Shown here piece after piece: positions 1 through 9,005 of a stretch of 64,000 nt of DNA. Location of the stretch: contig JABLUY010000036.1 of the NCBI GenBank assembly GCA_013306675.1, positions 1 to 64,000 of the forward strand, written 5' to 3'. Below the pieces are notes generated by a model. The model saw nothing but the letters and a program-made list of their open reading frames with translations. It had not been told where the DNA came from and made no database searches. The translations under genes and the position numbers were made by a program. Every line of letters starts with the position of its first letter. Position 1 is the stretch's first letter. The stretch is from Thraustochytrium sp. TN22. Its lineage: Eukaryota; Sar; Bigyra; Thraustochytrida; Thraustochytriidae.

Positions 1-641
1 TGAGGTCGGGCGGCGCGGCGCGTGGTGGACAGCGTCGAGTGAGCGGCGCGAGCGGGGCGCTGGCGCTCGAGCGAGGGGCGGCGGGGCGGCGCGCTCCTGC
101 GGTGTCCACGGCGCGGCTGCTCGTAGGCGGGCGGTCACGGGCGTCCGCCGCAGTGCACGCCGCCGCGCTTCCGTCAACGCTGCCGCGAGGCAGGGCCAGC
201 CTGCCAGTGAGGGAGGGGAGGGACGCCGCGAGAGGGAGGAGTCGCTACGAGGAGAGCGAGGGCGAGAGCGAGGGCGACTCGGAGAGCGACCGAGCGAGTC
301 CGCGACCCGGGCGAGCGGTCCTCGCGAGCCCTGACGCCAGCGCAGCGCGGCGCAGCCTGGAACCGGTGCAGGCGGCGGCGCTGCGACAGCCGCCGCTCGC
401 GCTGCCGCGGCTGCCTGCCTGCCCGACACGCCAGGCTGCGGGTGGGTGGTGTCCACTGTCCGTGGTGGGTCGCTCAGAATGGCCACGACGCGACCGGACA
501 GAACCCGCAAGGGCGGCGCGAGCGGCCGGGCGGGCAACCAGGCGTGCAGCAGGCGATCGCGCGTGCGGGCGGCAGTGGAGGCGGGCTCTGGCTCTGGCTC
601 CGGCTGCGCGCGGTGCGTGCCGCGCCCGAGGCAGGGTCAGG
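1..641. other. 5' flank of first thioesterase gene
   Basis: GC-rich flank. The thioesterase reading frame stays open upstream to about position 39, but this stretch is low-complexity Arg/Ala/Ser-rich translation without conserved features and without an in-frame ATG before 642, so I treat it as 5' flank or untranslated leader. GCGGC-type repeats occur at about 10-22. No gene recognised. Confidence 0.5.
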
Positions 642-1193
642 ATGAAGGACGAGATCGCGCCCGCGTGCGCCTGGTTCGACGAGCTCATCGCCCGCGAGGA
701 CACGGAGGAGCTGCGCGACTTCGCGGCGTCCATTCCGGACGAGCACTTCGTCTGCGGGAGCCACGCGCCGTTCGACCTGCGCTACGCCCTGCAGACGCGG
801 TCGGATGGCTCGCGCGCGCTGATCGTGGCAGCGTACTTTGGGCGGCTCTCGACCAACACGATGGGCCCGATGGCGCACGGCGGCGCGGTTTCGGCCGTGC
901 TGGACTTCATCACGGCTGTCTCGGCCTCGATCGCGGTCGGCCTCAGCATGAACGTGCTCACGCGGACGCTCGAGATGAGCTATCGCCGGCCCACGCCCTT
1001 GGCCAAGTGGCTGCGCATCGACACCCGCGGCGAGCTCTTGGACGACGGCGAGGCTCGCCTCATTGCCGAGATCACCGACGTCGACCAGCAGACGCTCTGC
1101 GCCACCGGCACTGCCATTCTCGTTGACGTCGACCTCCGCAAGAAGCTTCGTCAAGCCAAAGCCGAGACCTCGCCACCTGCCGCCTCCCTGTGA
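642..1193 (+). CDS. Hotdog-fold acyl-CoA thioesterase family protein (copy 1)
   Basis: Predicted 183-residue single-domain 4HBT/PaaI-like hotdog protein. The central M-A-H-G-G-A motif (about residues 78-83) followed by an Ala/Asp-containing helix is the usual HGG signature of the PaaI/THEM4-type branch, which hydrolyses acyl-CoA thioesters. The following beta strands (M-S-Y-R-R-P-T-P, then L-R-I-D-T) fit the hotdog sheet. I chose the ATG at 642 because the similarity to the tandem paralogue at 1727 begins right there (both have P-A-C-A-W-F near the N-terminus). No targeting peptide is obvious from this start. Substrate is unknown; it could be an inactive hotdog homologue. Family assignment is confident, reaction is inferred. 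Confidence 0.85.
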   Translation: MKDEIAPACAWFDELIAREDTEELRDFAASIPDEHFVCGSHAPFDLRYALQTRSDGSRALIVAAYFGRLSTNTMGPMAHGGAVSAVLDFITAVSASIAVGLSMNVLTRTLEMSYRRPTPLAKWLRIDTRGELLDDGEARLIAEITDVDQQTLCATGTAILVDVDLRKKLRQAKAETSPPAASL

Positions 1194-1726
1194 TGCGGAG
1201 CATGAACTTCAATGGCAAAAAGGAAAGAAAGCGACATGGAGAGCAGGGCCACGGAGCACCCGGATCTGGCAAGGGCTTTAGCAGAGCAGGACTGTACCGT
1301 AGTATCAAGGTAGTACATTTGCACTGGGTTTCTTCTGCTCTGGCGGATCTCGTGTTCTTGCGCCAGCAGGCTGCCATCTCCCGACCACCATTGCCTCGTG
1401 TCTTTCTCCCGACTGTAGGTGCTTTTCTTCACGCCTGCGCTCACCGCCAGAGGGCCTGGCAGTGGCACAGTTGACAAGCAAGACATTAGACTCCCCAAGT
1501 CCCCAAAGTCAGGTCACTCTTTGGACCGGGACGGACTGCAGATCCGCAACCAAAGCACTGACGACAGCAGCAAGTACTTCTCCTCGTACTGAGTGGGCTC
1601 CGGCGGCGCCAGTGGCGCGAGCTCGCACGAACAGTCAACGCGCAGGCAGGTGCCCACCGCTCGCTGCCTCGTCGCTGCGCCTCCCGGCACGCGGCGCGCG
1701 GTCCGTCGTGCGGCGCGCTCATCACC
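1194..1726. other. Intergenic between thioesterase paralogues
   Basis: 533 bp, noticeably less GC-rich than the coding sequence on either side. It should hold the 3' UTR of copy 1 and the promoter and leader of copy 2. I see no gene, RNA or repeat in it. Confidence 0.5.
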
Positions 1727-2278
1727 ATGCTGGACGAGACGCTGCCGGCGTGCGCGTGGTTCGAGGAGCTCGTGGCCGCCGCCGACACGGAGGAGCTGCA
1801 TAACTTCCCGGTGGCAGAGATGCCGGACGAGCACTTTGTGTGTGGAAGCCAGGCGCCCTACGCGATGCGCTACGCCGTGCAGACGCGCGGGGACGGCTCG
1901 AGCGCCTTCGTCGCCGCCATCTACTTCGGGCGGCGCTCGTGCAATGCTCTGGGCCGCATGGCCCACGGTGGCGCCATCGCGACAATCATCGACTACCTCA
2001 CGGCTGTCTCCGCTGGGTACGTGGTTGGTGTTCCGATGCGGCCCATGACGCGGTCGCTTGAGGTGAGCTACCGCAAGCCCACGCCCTTGGGCCAGTGGCT
2101 GCGCGTCGACACATACGGCGAGCAGCTCGACGACGGCGAAGCTCGTGTCACGGCAGAGATTACTGATGTGGAGTCAAATGTCCTTTGTGCCATGGGCACG
2201 GCCAATCTCGTCGACTTGGAGCTTCGCAAGAAGCTCCGTGAAGCCAAGGCAGGGAGCTCGACGCGTGCGTCTGTGTAA
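1727..2278 (+). CDS. Hotdog-fold acyl-CoA thioesterase family protein (copy 2)
   Basis: 183 residues, same length as and clearly paralogous to the gene at 642: shared P-A-C-A-W-F start region, D-E-H-F-V-C-G-S, R-M-A-H-G-G-A-I motif, L-E-V-S-Y-R-K-P-T-P and an R-K-K-L-R-E-A-K C-terminal segment. The HGG motif of 4HBT/PaaI-like thioesterases is intact. The two genes are head-to-tail, 533 bp apart, so this is a local tandem duplication. The copies differ throughout, most in the middle (residues 90-115), so the duplication is not recent and the copies may differ in acyl substrate. The first ATG in the conserved frame, at 1727, fits the paralogue exactly. Confidence 0.85.
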   Translation: MLDETLPACAWFEELVAAADTEELHNFPVAEMPDEHFVCGSQAPYAMRYAVQTRGDGSSAFVAAIYFGRRSCNALGRMAHGGAIATIIDYLTAVSAGYVVGVPMRPMTRSLEVSYRKPTPLGQWLRVDTYGEQLDDGEARVTAEITDVESNVLCAMGTANLVDLELRKKLREAKAGSSTRASV

Positions 2279-3683
2279 TGCAGGCATTGGACGGCCGAGC
2301 GTGAGTGGAAAGAGGAAGCCCAGGGGGAGGGAGGTGGGGGAGGAGGGATCAAGTTCCGCGTGTCGAAGCGGAACCGGCAGCAGAATCGACAAGTGGGCGT
2401 CGCAGGGACCTCATGCATGCCTTTTGAAGTAGCGTAAGATTCGTGACCATCACTTTCGAGCGTGTTCCAATCCAACCCCGCATGATGGCTTTTCTAACGG
2501 CGAGATTGTTGAAGACAACCAGGCATTTGGGGTGCGACCTTCGTTGCTGGGGATGGGTCCAGTAGGGTACCGAAGCGTGCTAACTTAGCAGTTTGAAGAC
2601 GACCTGACATTTTGTAGCTGCATGAGCGAATCGAGCTCGGGCGCGCAGGCAAGCGTGCGTAGGCAATCGCCTGGCCAAGAGGAGTCTTGTCCGAGCCTCT
2701 GGTGACTCAGCTGTTCCACTCGTCGGCGCGAAGAAGAGGCCGGCGCCGCTGCCGCGCCAGCACATCAAGCTGCGTGAGCACAGTCAAGCCCGTTGCAGTA
2801 CGCGTGTGCAGAGGCGCGGGCTCGGGCGCGTCAGGGCAGCGCTGCCGCTGTGCTGAGGAGCGGCCGGAGAACCCGGCTGGCTGGCGAGACGTGGTCGCCG
2901 GGGCCAAGCGCGAGGTCGTGCCCCAAGGGCGTATGCGCTCCGGTCAGCTCGCACAGAAGCTAGGGACTACGGCCGGCGGCAGTTGGCGAGCCATCCTGCT
3001 TGCCCCCCCCCTCATCGTGGCGGGATCGCCCCGCGCCAACTCAAGCTCGCAAGGCCGCCGCGCACGACCGTGCGGCCGCGCTGGAAGAGCCCCATCCTGC
3101 CCCTCCCCCCCAAGTCGCGGCTTACGGAGCGCCGAGAGCGCACCTCTTACCTCACTGGCACTGCCACTGCAGGCGGCGGATTAGGCCCGCCGGCACCGGC
3201 GGGCTCGCTACGGTCGTCGGTCGGGCCGCGGCCGGCCAAGCCGCCAGTCACCCGTCGCCGGCGACCCAGACATCACTACTTGTTGAACCTTTCCGTCCGT
3301 GATAATCCTACCGGACTTGTTTATCCAGGTTTGTCCGATTCCGTCCGCTTCATGACAGAAGGGGAAGGACAAACTTTCCCGGACCTGGCTCGTGGAAAGA
3401 CGCGGAAAGATTGCCGAGGCGCCGAGTCTTGGGTTGGACGCACTCGGACGGAAGCTGTGGGCACTGGCCATGGTGGCTGTGGAAAGCTGTGGATAAGTCG
3501 GAATTCCGGAACTTCCGGTCCAATGACGAAAGTCCGGGGCCGGGGGGTTGAGCTGCGTGCTGTAGAAGTAGATACTTGTAGATCGACGGTGCAGCGTGCC
3601 AAAGGCCAGGTAGGTAGCTGTAGGAGAGGCGAGCTGGGAGCAGAAGTAGTAGGACAATGTAGTTTGTATGTTTCTGTGTAGAA
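2279..3683. other. Gene-free stretch before hAT remnant
   Basis: 1.4 kb with only low-complexity open frames that show no domain, no codon-use pattern and no plausible start context. The part from about 3300 to 3660 is less GC-rich and has short motifs (GGAAAGA-NN-CGGAAAGA, ACTCGGACGGA) that recur in direct orientation at about 5290-5432, on the other side of the transposase remnant and array. These may be parts of the same old element. No tRNA or other RNA gene seen. Confidence 0.4.
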
Positions 3684-4110
3684 TCAACTGGTTCCATTCC
3701 TGAGCGCCTCAGAAATGGGCTGTAGCTCTTTCTGGCTGGTCATAATGTAGATGAGGCGAGCGAGAGAAGTTGGATTTAGCCGACCTTTGCGCAAGCTAGT
3801 AGTCTCGACGAGTCAGGCTCTAGAGAACATGCTCTCCGTGCTCGCGGTTGTTGCATCCGTTGCGTGGACATACGTGAATACCTCGAACACAAGCGTCAAG
3901 CGCCCGTTCTGGATGTCTGACTTAAACCACCAGGCTGCTGGGTTTGGGAGCTTCTCAAGGCGCTTGAGCATGACATCGGTATCGCCAGCGTCCGGGTCGA
4001 CAGGATCGCTCTGCTTGATGATCTGTTCGACCTCCGACTGGGCCACTCTGTCGTACTCCTCAAGCTGCGCCTTGATTTTTGTCTCGATCATCTGGTTGTG
4101 GGTATTCACA
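3684..4110 (-). mobile_element. Degraded hAT transposase C-terminal fragment
   Basis: The minus strand encodes a recognisable hAT-family dimerisation domain (hATC, PF05699). It begins with Q-L-E-E-Y, then L-P-N-P-A-A-W-W (the 'DPLxWW' position), then Y-V-H-A-T-D-A-T-T-A-S-T-E-S-M-F-S-R-A (the 'IPATSAxSERVFSxAG' position). The frame then meets a TGA at 3813-3815 exactly where the family has Gly, and resumes in the same frame with K-G-R-L-N-P-T-S-L-A-R-L-I-Y-I-M to a stop at 3684. A single GGA-to-TGA change explains the break. The N-terminal zinc finger and catalytic core are absent; upstream is the tandem array. I could not identify terminal inverted repeats or target-site duplications. Confidence 0.75.
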
Positions 4111-4329
4111 TCCCCGAAGGAGCTTGGAGACGATGTCGTAAGGCCACGCAGACGCGCAGGTATGGAATCCCCCAAATCATTCTTGTTTCCGACGTTGTTG
4201 TCGCTTCCGTCTCCGCCGTTGGAAGCACTTTCACCGTGACGAGAATGCTGTGTGGCAGGCAGCAGAGCACTACGAAGGCCGCGGAGAGCAAGCAAACGCA
4301 ATGGTGAGTGTATCCGAGGACTCAGCACA

Positions 4330-5222
4330 CCTGCGACTCCCTGGGACCGTGCTCTCGGCCCAGTACAACGCGAGCACGGCTCTTCAAAGCGAGCATCTTC
4401 AGCGGGACCGGACCCGAGGTTGACCATTGAGCAATCAAGACGGCCACGGAGAGCAGCCAAGCGCAGCGCGGAGCGTGCGCAAGAAGTAGGCGCACCTGTG
4501 AAGCGCAGTGAGCGTGCTCTAGGCGCGGTACAGCGCGAGCACGGCTCTTCAAAGCGAGCATCTTCAGCGGGACCGGCCCCGAGCTGACCATTGAGCAATT
4601 AAGACGGCCACGGAGAGCAGCCGAGCGCAGTGCGGAGCGTGCGCAAGAAGTAGGCGCACCTGTGAAGCGCAGTGAGCGTGCTCTAGGCGCGGTACAGCGC
4701 GAGCACGGCTCTTCAAAGCGAGCATCTTCAGCGGGACCGGCCCCGAGCTGACCATTGAGCAATTAAGACGGCCACGGAGAGCAGCCGAGCGCAGTGCGGA
4801 GCGTGCGCAAGAAGTAGGCGCACCTGTGAAGCGCAGTGAGCGTGCTCTAGGCGCGGTACAGCGCGAGCACGGCTCTTCAAAGCGAGCATCTTCAGCGGGA
4901 CCGGCCCCGAGCTGACCATTGAGCAATTAAGACGGCCACGGAGAGCAGCCGAGCGCAGTGCGGAGCGTGCGCAAGAAGTAGGCGCACCTGTGAAGCGCAG
5001 TGAGCGTGCTCTAGGCGCGGTACAGCGCGAGCACGGCTCTTCAAAGCGAGCATCTTCAGCGGGACCGGCCCCGAGCTGACCATTGAGCAATTAAGACGGC
5101 CACGGAGAGTAGTCAAACGCAGCGCGGAGCGTACGCAAGAAGTAGTTGCACCTGTGAAGCGCAGTGAGCATGCTCTAGGCGCGGTAGAGCGCGAGCACGT
5201 CTCTCCAAAGCGAGCATCTTCA
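4330..5222. repeat. 164-bp tandem repeat array
   Basis: Units start at 4421, 4585, 4749, 4913 and 5077 (each beginning TGACCATTGAGCAAT), spacing exactly 164 bp. A partial diverged unit precedes from about 4330, and the last unit stops about 18 bp short, at about 5222. The three inner units (4585-5076) read identical to one another, while the first and last carry several differences, the usual sign of unequal exchange homogenising the middle. The array abuts the hAT transposase remnant, and open minus-strand frames run through it, but 164 is not a multiple of 3, so these frames are not a conserved protein repeat. Confidence 0.95.
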
Positions 5223-5677
5223 CCAAGAAAAAATGGTAAAAACATGTTCAATTTGAGAAGTACCACGCATCATCCCACCTACGAACCCGGGATAAACGCG
5301 GAAAGACCCGATCGCGCTGGTGAATCTGGAGGGACTCGGACGGAGCCGCTTCGCAATGGCCCTTCACTGGAAAAGCTTGGAAAGACTCGTGCGTGCTCCA
5401 TCACTCGTTTGGAGAGACACGGAAAGATACACTCCCCTGTACGCGAACACGGGACTGAGAATGGCGGAGAGATTGTGGGGAGTGTGGGCCGCTGAGGGAG
5501 ACGGACTTGGCTCAGAGGCGAGTCCGCTAATAACTTGTGATGTCTGCCATTCTCATCATCACAGTCAGGCTGCCGATTCTGCCTTCGATCAAGATCAAGA
5601 TCAAGACATCATCCATTCGCCGTCAAATGATCTCGGCTGTCCCTCGCGTTTTGTTATGTTTCTCTTTGGGCTCAGGG
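5223..5677. other. Gene-free stretch after 164-bp array
   Basis: Contains short CGGAAAGA and ACTCGGACGGA motifs also present at about 3390-3460, so it may be the other flank of the transposon remnant. From about 5500 on it is probably the 3' UTR of the BAR-domain gene. No gene seen. Confidence 0.4.
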
Positions 5678-6760
5678 TTACAAGGTCGCCGTGGTCTCGT
5701 CGTCCTCGTCATCCTCGTCTGCAGCGGCAGCAGCGGCAGCGTTCGAGGCAGCCGGCTTGGTGGGCGACACCTGACGGGTAATGTCGAGCGTGGCGTCGTC
5801 GTTTTCAGCAGCAGCATCCGAGTTGTCGACGAGGTCGTCATAGTCAGCGGCAACGACAGGCTTGACGTCGCGCGTAATGTCCAGCTCAGCGTCCGGCTTG
5901 ATGGTGGAGCTCTCCGCGCTGTCAGGCGCGGGCTGCTCAGTGTCGCGGGTGATGTCGAGCTGAGCGGAGTGGGAGCGCTCGATCTCGGCAGGGGAGACAG
6001 GCGAGGGCGAGAGCGAGGTGCCGAGATCGACGGCGGTGAGACCCTCGGCGTTCTCGTCCGTGACGGTGCCAAGGCCGGCCGAGGCGTTCATGGTGAAGCG
6101 GTACTGGCAGAGCTTGAAGCTGTTGAAGGCCTTTTGAAAGATGAGCTCGTGGTCGCGCTGCAGGAGCGCGAATTCGTCCATGAGGCGCACCCGCGCGCGC
6201 TCGTACTCCACCTGCTTCTCCGCGTAGAGATCCTCGGCTTGGCCGATCTGCACGGGCGTGGCCTCGCGCGCCTGCAGCCTGTCGACGGTCTCCTTGCGCG
6301 TGGAAGCCTCGAGGCCAATTAGCGCCGCCTCCTTGATGCGCTGGCGGATATCGGCCAGCTCGCGCATCTTGGCACGCAGAGGTTTGGTGACGTTGCTCTG
6401 CAGCTCGAGGCGCAAGTTGTTCTCGTCGTAGGCCGTCTCCAGCGTGGGCGCCTCCTGCACCACGATTGGGTAGCGGCGGATCTTGTCGTGCGGGTTGCCA
6501 CGCAGCTTGCGGCCGCTCTCCTGCAGCACGCACACGCCCTTGTGGAAGATGGTGGCGGCTTTGATGATCTCCTCGAGCGCCTCGGAGAGCTGGTCGACCA
6601 GATCCATGAAGTCACACAGCTCCTGGTCGCCGCCCAGCCGCTTGGCGCGCTTCTCAAGGTAGTCATTGTGCACGCCCACTTGCTCCAGTTGCTCCTGCAC
6701 GCGCTGCACCGTGCGCTCTTTGAAGAGCTCCAGCCCGGACCGCGAGAAGAAGGACGCCAT
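5678..6760 (-). CDS. BAR-domain protein with acidic tail and LDITR repeats
   Basis: 360 residues. Residues 1-230 are almost wholly charged alpha-helix, arranged like an amphiphysin/RVS-type BAR domain: a short N-terminal segment (S-F-F-S-R-S-G-L-E-L-F-K-E-R-T), then three long helices, the last ending in H-E-L-I-F-Q-K-A-F-N-S-F. BAR dimers bind and curve membranes in endocytosis and trafficking. Residues 231-360 are disordered, acidic and Ala-rich, with no SH3 domain. The tail carries three copies of a short motif, L-D-I-T-R-(D/Q), about 25-35 residues apart, each preceded by an acidic or small residue. These may be repeated docking sites or phosphorylation sites. The ATG at 6760 is the first in frame and sits beside a perfect palindrome. 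BAR assignment rests on pattern, not on an alignment. Confidence 0.7.
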   Translation of the reverse strand: MASFFSRSGLELFKERTVQRVQEQLEQVGVHNDYLEKRAKRLGGDQELCDFMDLVDQLSEALEEIIKAATIFHKGVCVLQESGRKLRGNPHDKIRRYPIVVQEAPTLETAYDENNLRLELQSNVTKPLRAKMRELADIRQRIKEAALIGLEASTRKETVDRLQAREATPVQIGQAEDLYAEKQVEYERARVRLMDEFALLQRDHELIFQKAFNSFKLCQYRFTMNASAGLGTVTDENAEGLTAVDLGTSLSPSPVSPAEIERSHSAQLDITRDTEQPAPDSAESSTIKPDAELDITRDVKPVVAADYDDLVDNSDAAAENDDATLDITRQVSPTKPAASNAAAAAAADEDDEDDETTATL

Positions 6761-6766
6761 GGCTCA

Positions 6767-6786
6767 AGCTAGCTCGCGAGCTAGCT
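6767..6786. promoter_or_regulatory. Perfect 20-bp palindrome next to BAR-gene start
   Basis: AGCTAGCTCGCGAGCTAGCT is its own reverse complement and lies 7-26 bp upstream of the BAR-gene ATG (minus strand, 6760). It could be a dimeric factor site or a leader hairpin. Related AGCTAGCT runs occur near other gene boundaries in the window (about 37137, 40577, 43931, 49032-49060). Confidence 0.5.
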
Positions 6787-7749
6787 AGAGCGAGCTCCTG
6801 GATCCGCGATCGATCGCCGCCGCCGCCGAGCACGCGCCGCGAGACCGCGCTGGCCGCCTGCACGCGCCCTCGCCGCCACCTTCGCCGCCGCCGCCGCCGC
6901 TGCCGCCGCCGCCCGCGCTCGCGCGCCGCCACGGCTCCGACCGCGACCGGGTTTGAAGATAGAGAGACATACGAGCTGGACGACGAGGAGACCCAGGCCC
7001 AGGCCCAGCCCCAGGACTAGGACCAGGACCAGGACCAGGACCAGGACCAAGGCAGGACCAGAGCCAGGAGCAAATGCAGGAGGAACGCAAAGGCCAGATC
7101 CAAGAGGCGACGAAGAGGAGGAGCAGCAGAACGTCGCCGAGAGGCCGAGCAGCAGGACGACCGCGAAGAGGAGAACCGTGACGACCGCCGAGGACGACCG
7201 CATCGAGGAGGACGGCTCGGGCAATGCCGGCGCGCGCGAGCGGGAAAGCACCCGCTTGCGTTTCAGAGAGCTCAAGGCGCTGCGAACGGAGCGCAGGCGC
7301 TCGCTCGGTTGATCTGATGTTGCGTGCGCGTGAGTCGACATGCTCACAGGTCGCCGGCACGGGCAGATCTCCAAGGCGCAGGTCCCTCGCGCAGGAGCCA
7401 TCTTCGCGTCCCTCAGGCTTGGCCCCTCGGTCCCTGGCGGTGATCCCGGCGCGAAATGCAGGATGGACGCCGCGGTCGCAAAGGGGGGCACAGCGCGTTT
7501 GTCCGCGGCGGTGATTCGGGACGCAAGGAGCAGACGGGAGCAGCACGGCGGAAGAAAGTCGCAGTGTGCCCCCCGTCGCGCAAAACCGGGACGAGGAGGC
7601 GGCAATTGCGCCCCTCCTGCTCGCGAGCGACCAAGCAGGCGCGCGAGCGAGGCCTTCAAGACCCAAAGGCGAGCGCGAGGGCGAGCGCGAGGGCGAGCGC
7701 GAGGGCGGCGCGGCGCGGCGTCCCGGGCCGGGCCGGGCCGGGTGGCAGG
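6787..7749. other. Divergent intergenic region, BAR / CRIB-RhoGAP
   Basis: Nearly 1 kb separating two divergent start codons, so it should contain both promoters. A CCAGG/GGACCA imperfect repeat occupies about 6991-7070, and a GGGCGAGC-type repeat (GCGAGG)n lies at about 7670-7705, close to the RhoGAP start. Long Arg-rich open frames cross it on both strands, but they look like GC artefacts and show no domain. Confidence 0.5.
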
Positions 7750-8769
7750 ATGATGGTGGCGCCGCCGACAGCCGCGGAGGACGTGCGCAGCGGCGGCGGC
7801 GGCGGCGCGGTGAGCCCGGGAGGGCGCGTCGTGCTCGGCCCGGCAACGGTGCGGTCCCGAGAGCAGGCGGCGCAAAGAGCCCGCGAGCGAGAGGGCGCGG
7901 AGAACATCATGGGCGGCAGCGGCGGCGCGAACGCGGATCGGGGCGGCGCTGGGGCTGGCGGCGCAGGCCGCGTGCCGCTGTGGAAGCGCGTCATGAGGTG
8001 CAGCGAGGACGACGGCGCGGACCCGCTGCTGGGCGACGATATCTCGGGGCCGACAGACTTCAGGCACACGTGCCACACGACCTTCGACTCGGCCACGATC
8101 CGCTTCGCCGGCCTCCCGACCGAGTGGGACTGCCAGGCGCGCGACCTGCACCGGCAGTTCGGCGTGGCGCTGCGCAAGGTGCCGCGCCTCGAGGTGGACG
8201 GCTACGAGGCGCGCATCCCGGCCGTTCTAGTGCTGCTGCGGCATGAGCTGCTCGAGCACGGCGGCCTCGGCCAGGAGGGCATCTTCCGCGTGCCGGCCAA
8301 CAAGAGCACGCAGCAGGCGTACAAGGACAAGCTGGACGCGGGCGACTTTGCCGGCTGCGCCAGCGCCGAGGACGCGCCCTGCATGGCGGCCCTCATTAAG
8401 GAGTGGTTCCGCGCGTTGCCCGAGCCCGTGCTGAACTGCCTGCCCAGGGACCTGATTCTGTCAACCGCCAAGCAGAACGACGCCACGCAGGCCAACGCCG
8501 CGCTTCTAGCCTGCCTGCCCGAGCCTAATCGCTCCGTTTACCTCTGGCTCCTCGACCTCCTCATTGACACGGCGCGCTTCCGCTCCAAGAACCGCATGGG
8601 GCTCAAGGCACTCAGTATTGTGCTCGCGCCCAATCTATACACTGTGCCGGCCGACTCCGCACCGATGGAAGTCGTCGCGCTGATGGACGCTGCCGTCGGC
8701 GCCGTACAGACGTGTCTCCGTGCGCGCCTCACCCAGCGAGGACTCGCTGCGGAGGTTCGTGTCGACTAA
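7750..8769 (+). CDS. CRIB-RhoGAP: Rho/Rac GTPase-activating protein
   Basis: 339 residues. A Gly/Ala-rich N-terminus is followed by a CRIB (p21-binding) motif at about residues 98-125: I-S-G-P-T-D-F-R-H-T-C-H, then F-A-G-L-P-T-E-W, matching the IxxPxxFxHxxHxx...GLPxxW consensus. A RhoGAP domain fills residues 150-335, with the arginine finger in G-I-F-R-V-P (Arg180), A-L-I-K-E-W-F-R-A-L-P-E-P and N-R-M-G-L-K-A-L-S-I-V-L-A-P-N. It should bind active Rac/Cdc42/ROP-type GTPases through CRIB and stimulate GTP hydrolysis. CRIB followed by RhoGAP is the arrangement of plant ROPGAPs. The start is taken as the first ATG (7750) after a GC-rich leader; M at 7909 is an alternative. Divergent from the BAR gene, which also acts in membrane or cortical remodelling. 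Confidence 0.9.
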   Translation: MMVAPPTAAEDVRSGGGGGAVSPGGRVVLGPATVRSREQAAQRAREREGAENIMGGSGGANADRGGAGAGGAGRVPLWKRVMRCSEDDGADPLLGDDISGPTDFRHTCHTTFDSATIRFAGLPTEWDCQARDLHRQFGVALRKVPRLEVDGYEARIPAVLVLLRHELLEHGGLGQEGIFRVPANKSTQQAYKDKLDAGDFAGCASAEDAPCMAALIKEWFRALPEPVLNCLPRDLILSTAKQNDATQANAALLACLPEPNRSVYLWLLDLLIDTARFRSKNRMGLKALSIVLAPNLYTVPADSAPMEVVALMDAAVGAVQTCLRARLTQRGLAAEVRVD

Positions 8770-8915
8770 CAGTGAACAGCAGATTATCATGTACAAGCAC
8801 AGAATCGAATGGGAGATATGTCTGGCGATTTCAGGACGCGGGTCGCCACCGCCTACCGCCACGCTGTTGTGGATGGCCAATCATGTGCAGTGGTGAGCTA
8901 CCAGAAAGTCCCCCC

Positions 8916-8970
8916 CTCTCTCTCTCTTTCTCTCTCTCTCTCGCGCGCGCGCGCGCGCGCGTGCGCGCGT
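8916..8970. repeat. (CT)n-(CG)n microsatellite
   Basis: A CT-rich tract (8916-8942) runs directly into alternating CG/GC (8942-8970) in the 3' flank between two convergent genes. The alternating CG half has Z-DNA-forming potential. No coding role. Confidence 0.9.
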
Positions 8971-9005
8971 CGATACGCTTTGACGCAAGCCAGAAAGATC
9001 TTCAT

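Noticed and set aside
2687-3184. 165-codon plus-strand frame
   Set aside because: Ser/Arg/Pro-rich with no motif and overlapped by other frames.
4322-5266. Overlapping 120-146-codon minus-strand frames in the 164-bp array
   Set aside because: Generated by the repeat; unit length is not a multiple of three and no frame is constant.
3300-5480. Terminal inverted repeats of a complete hAT element
   Set aside because: The shared motifs on the two sides are direct, short and imperfect; I could not define element ends.
6781-8151. 456-codon minus-strand frame over the CRIB-RhoGAP leader
   Set aside because: Low-complexity Arg/Ala/Leu translation of repeats, antisense to a well-supported gene.
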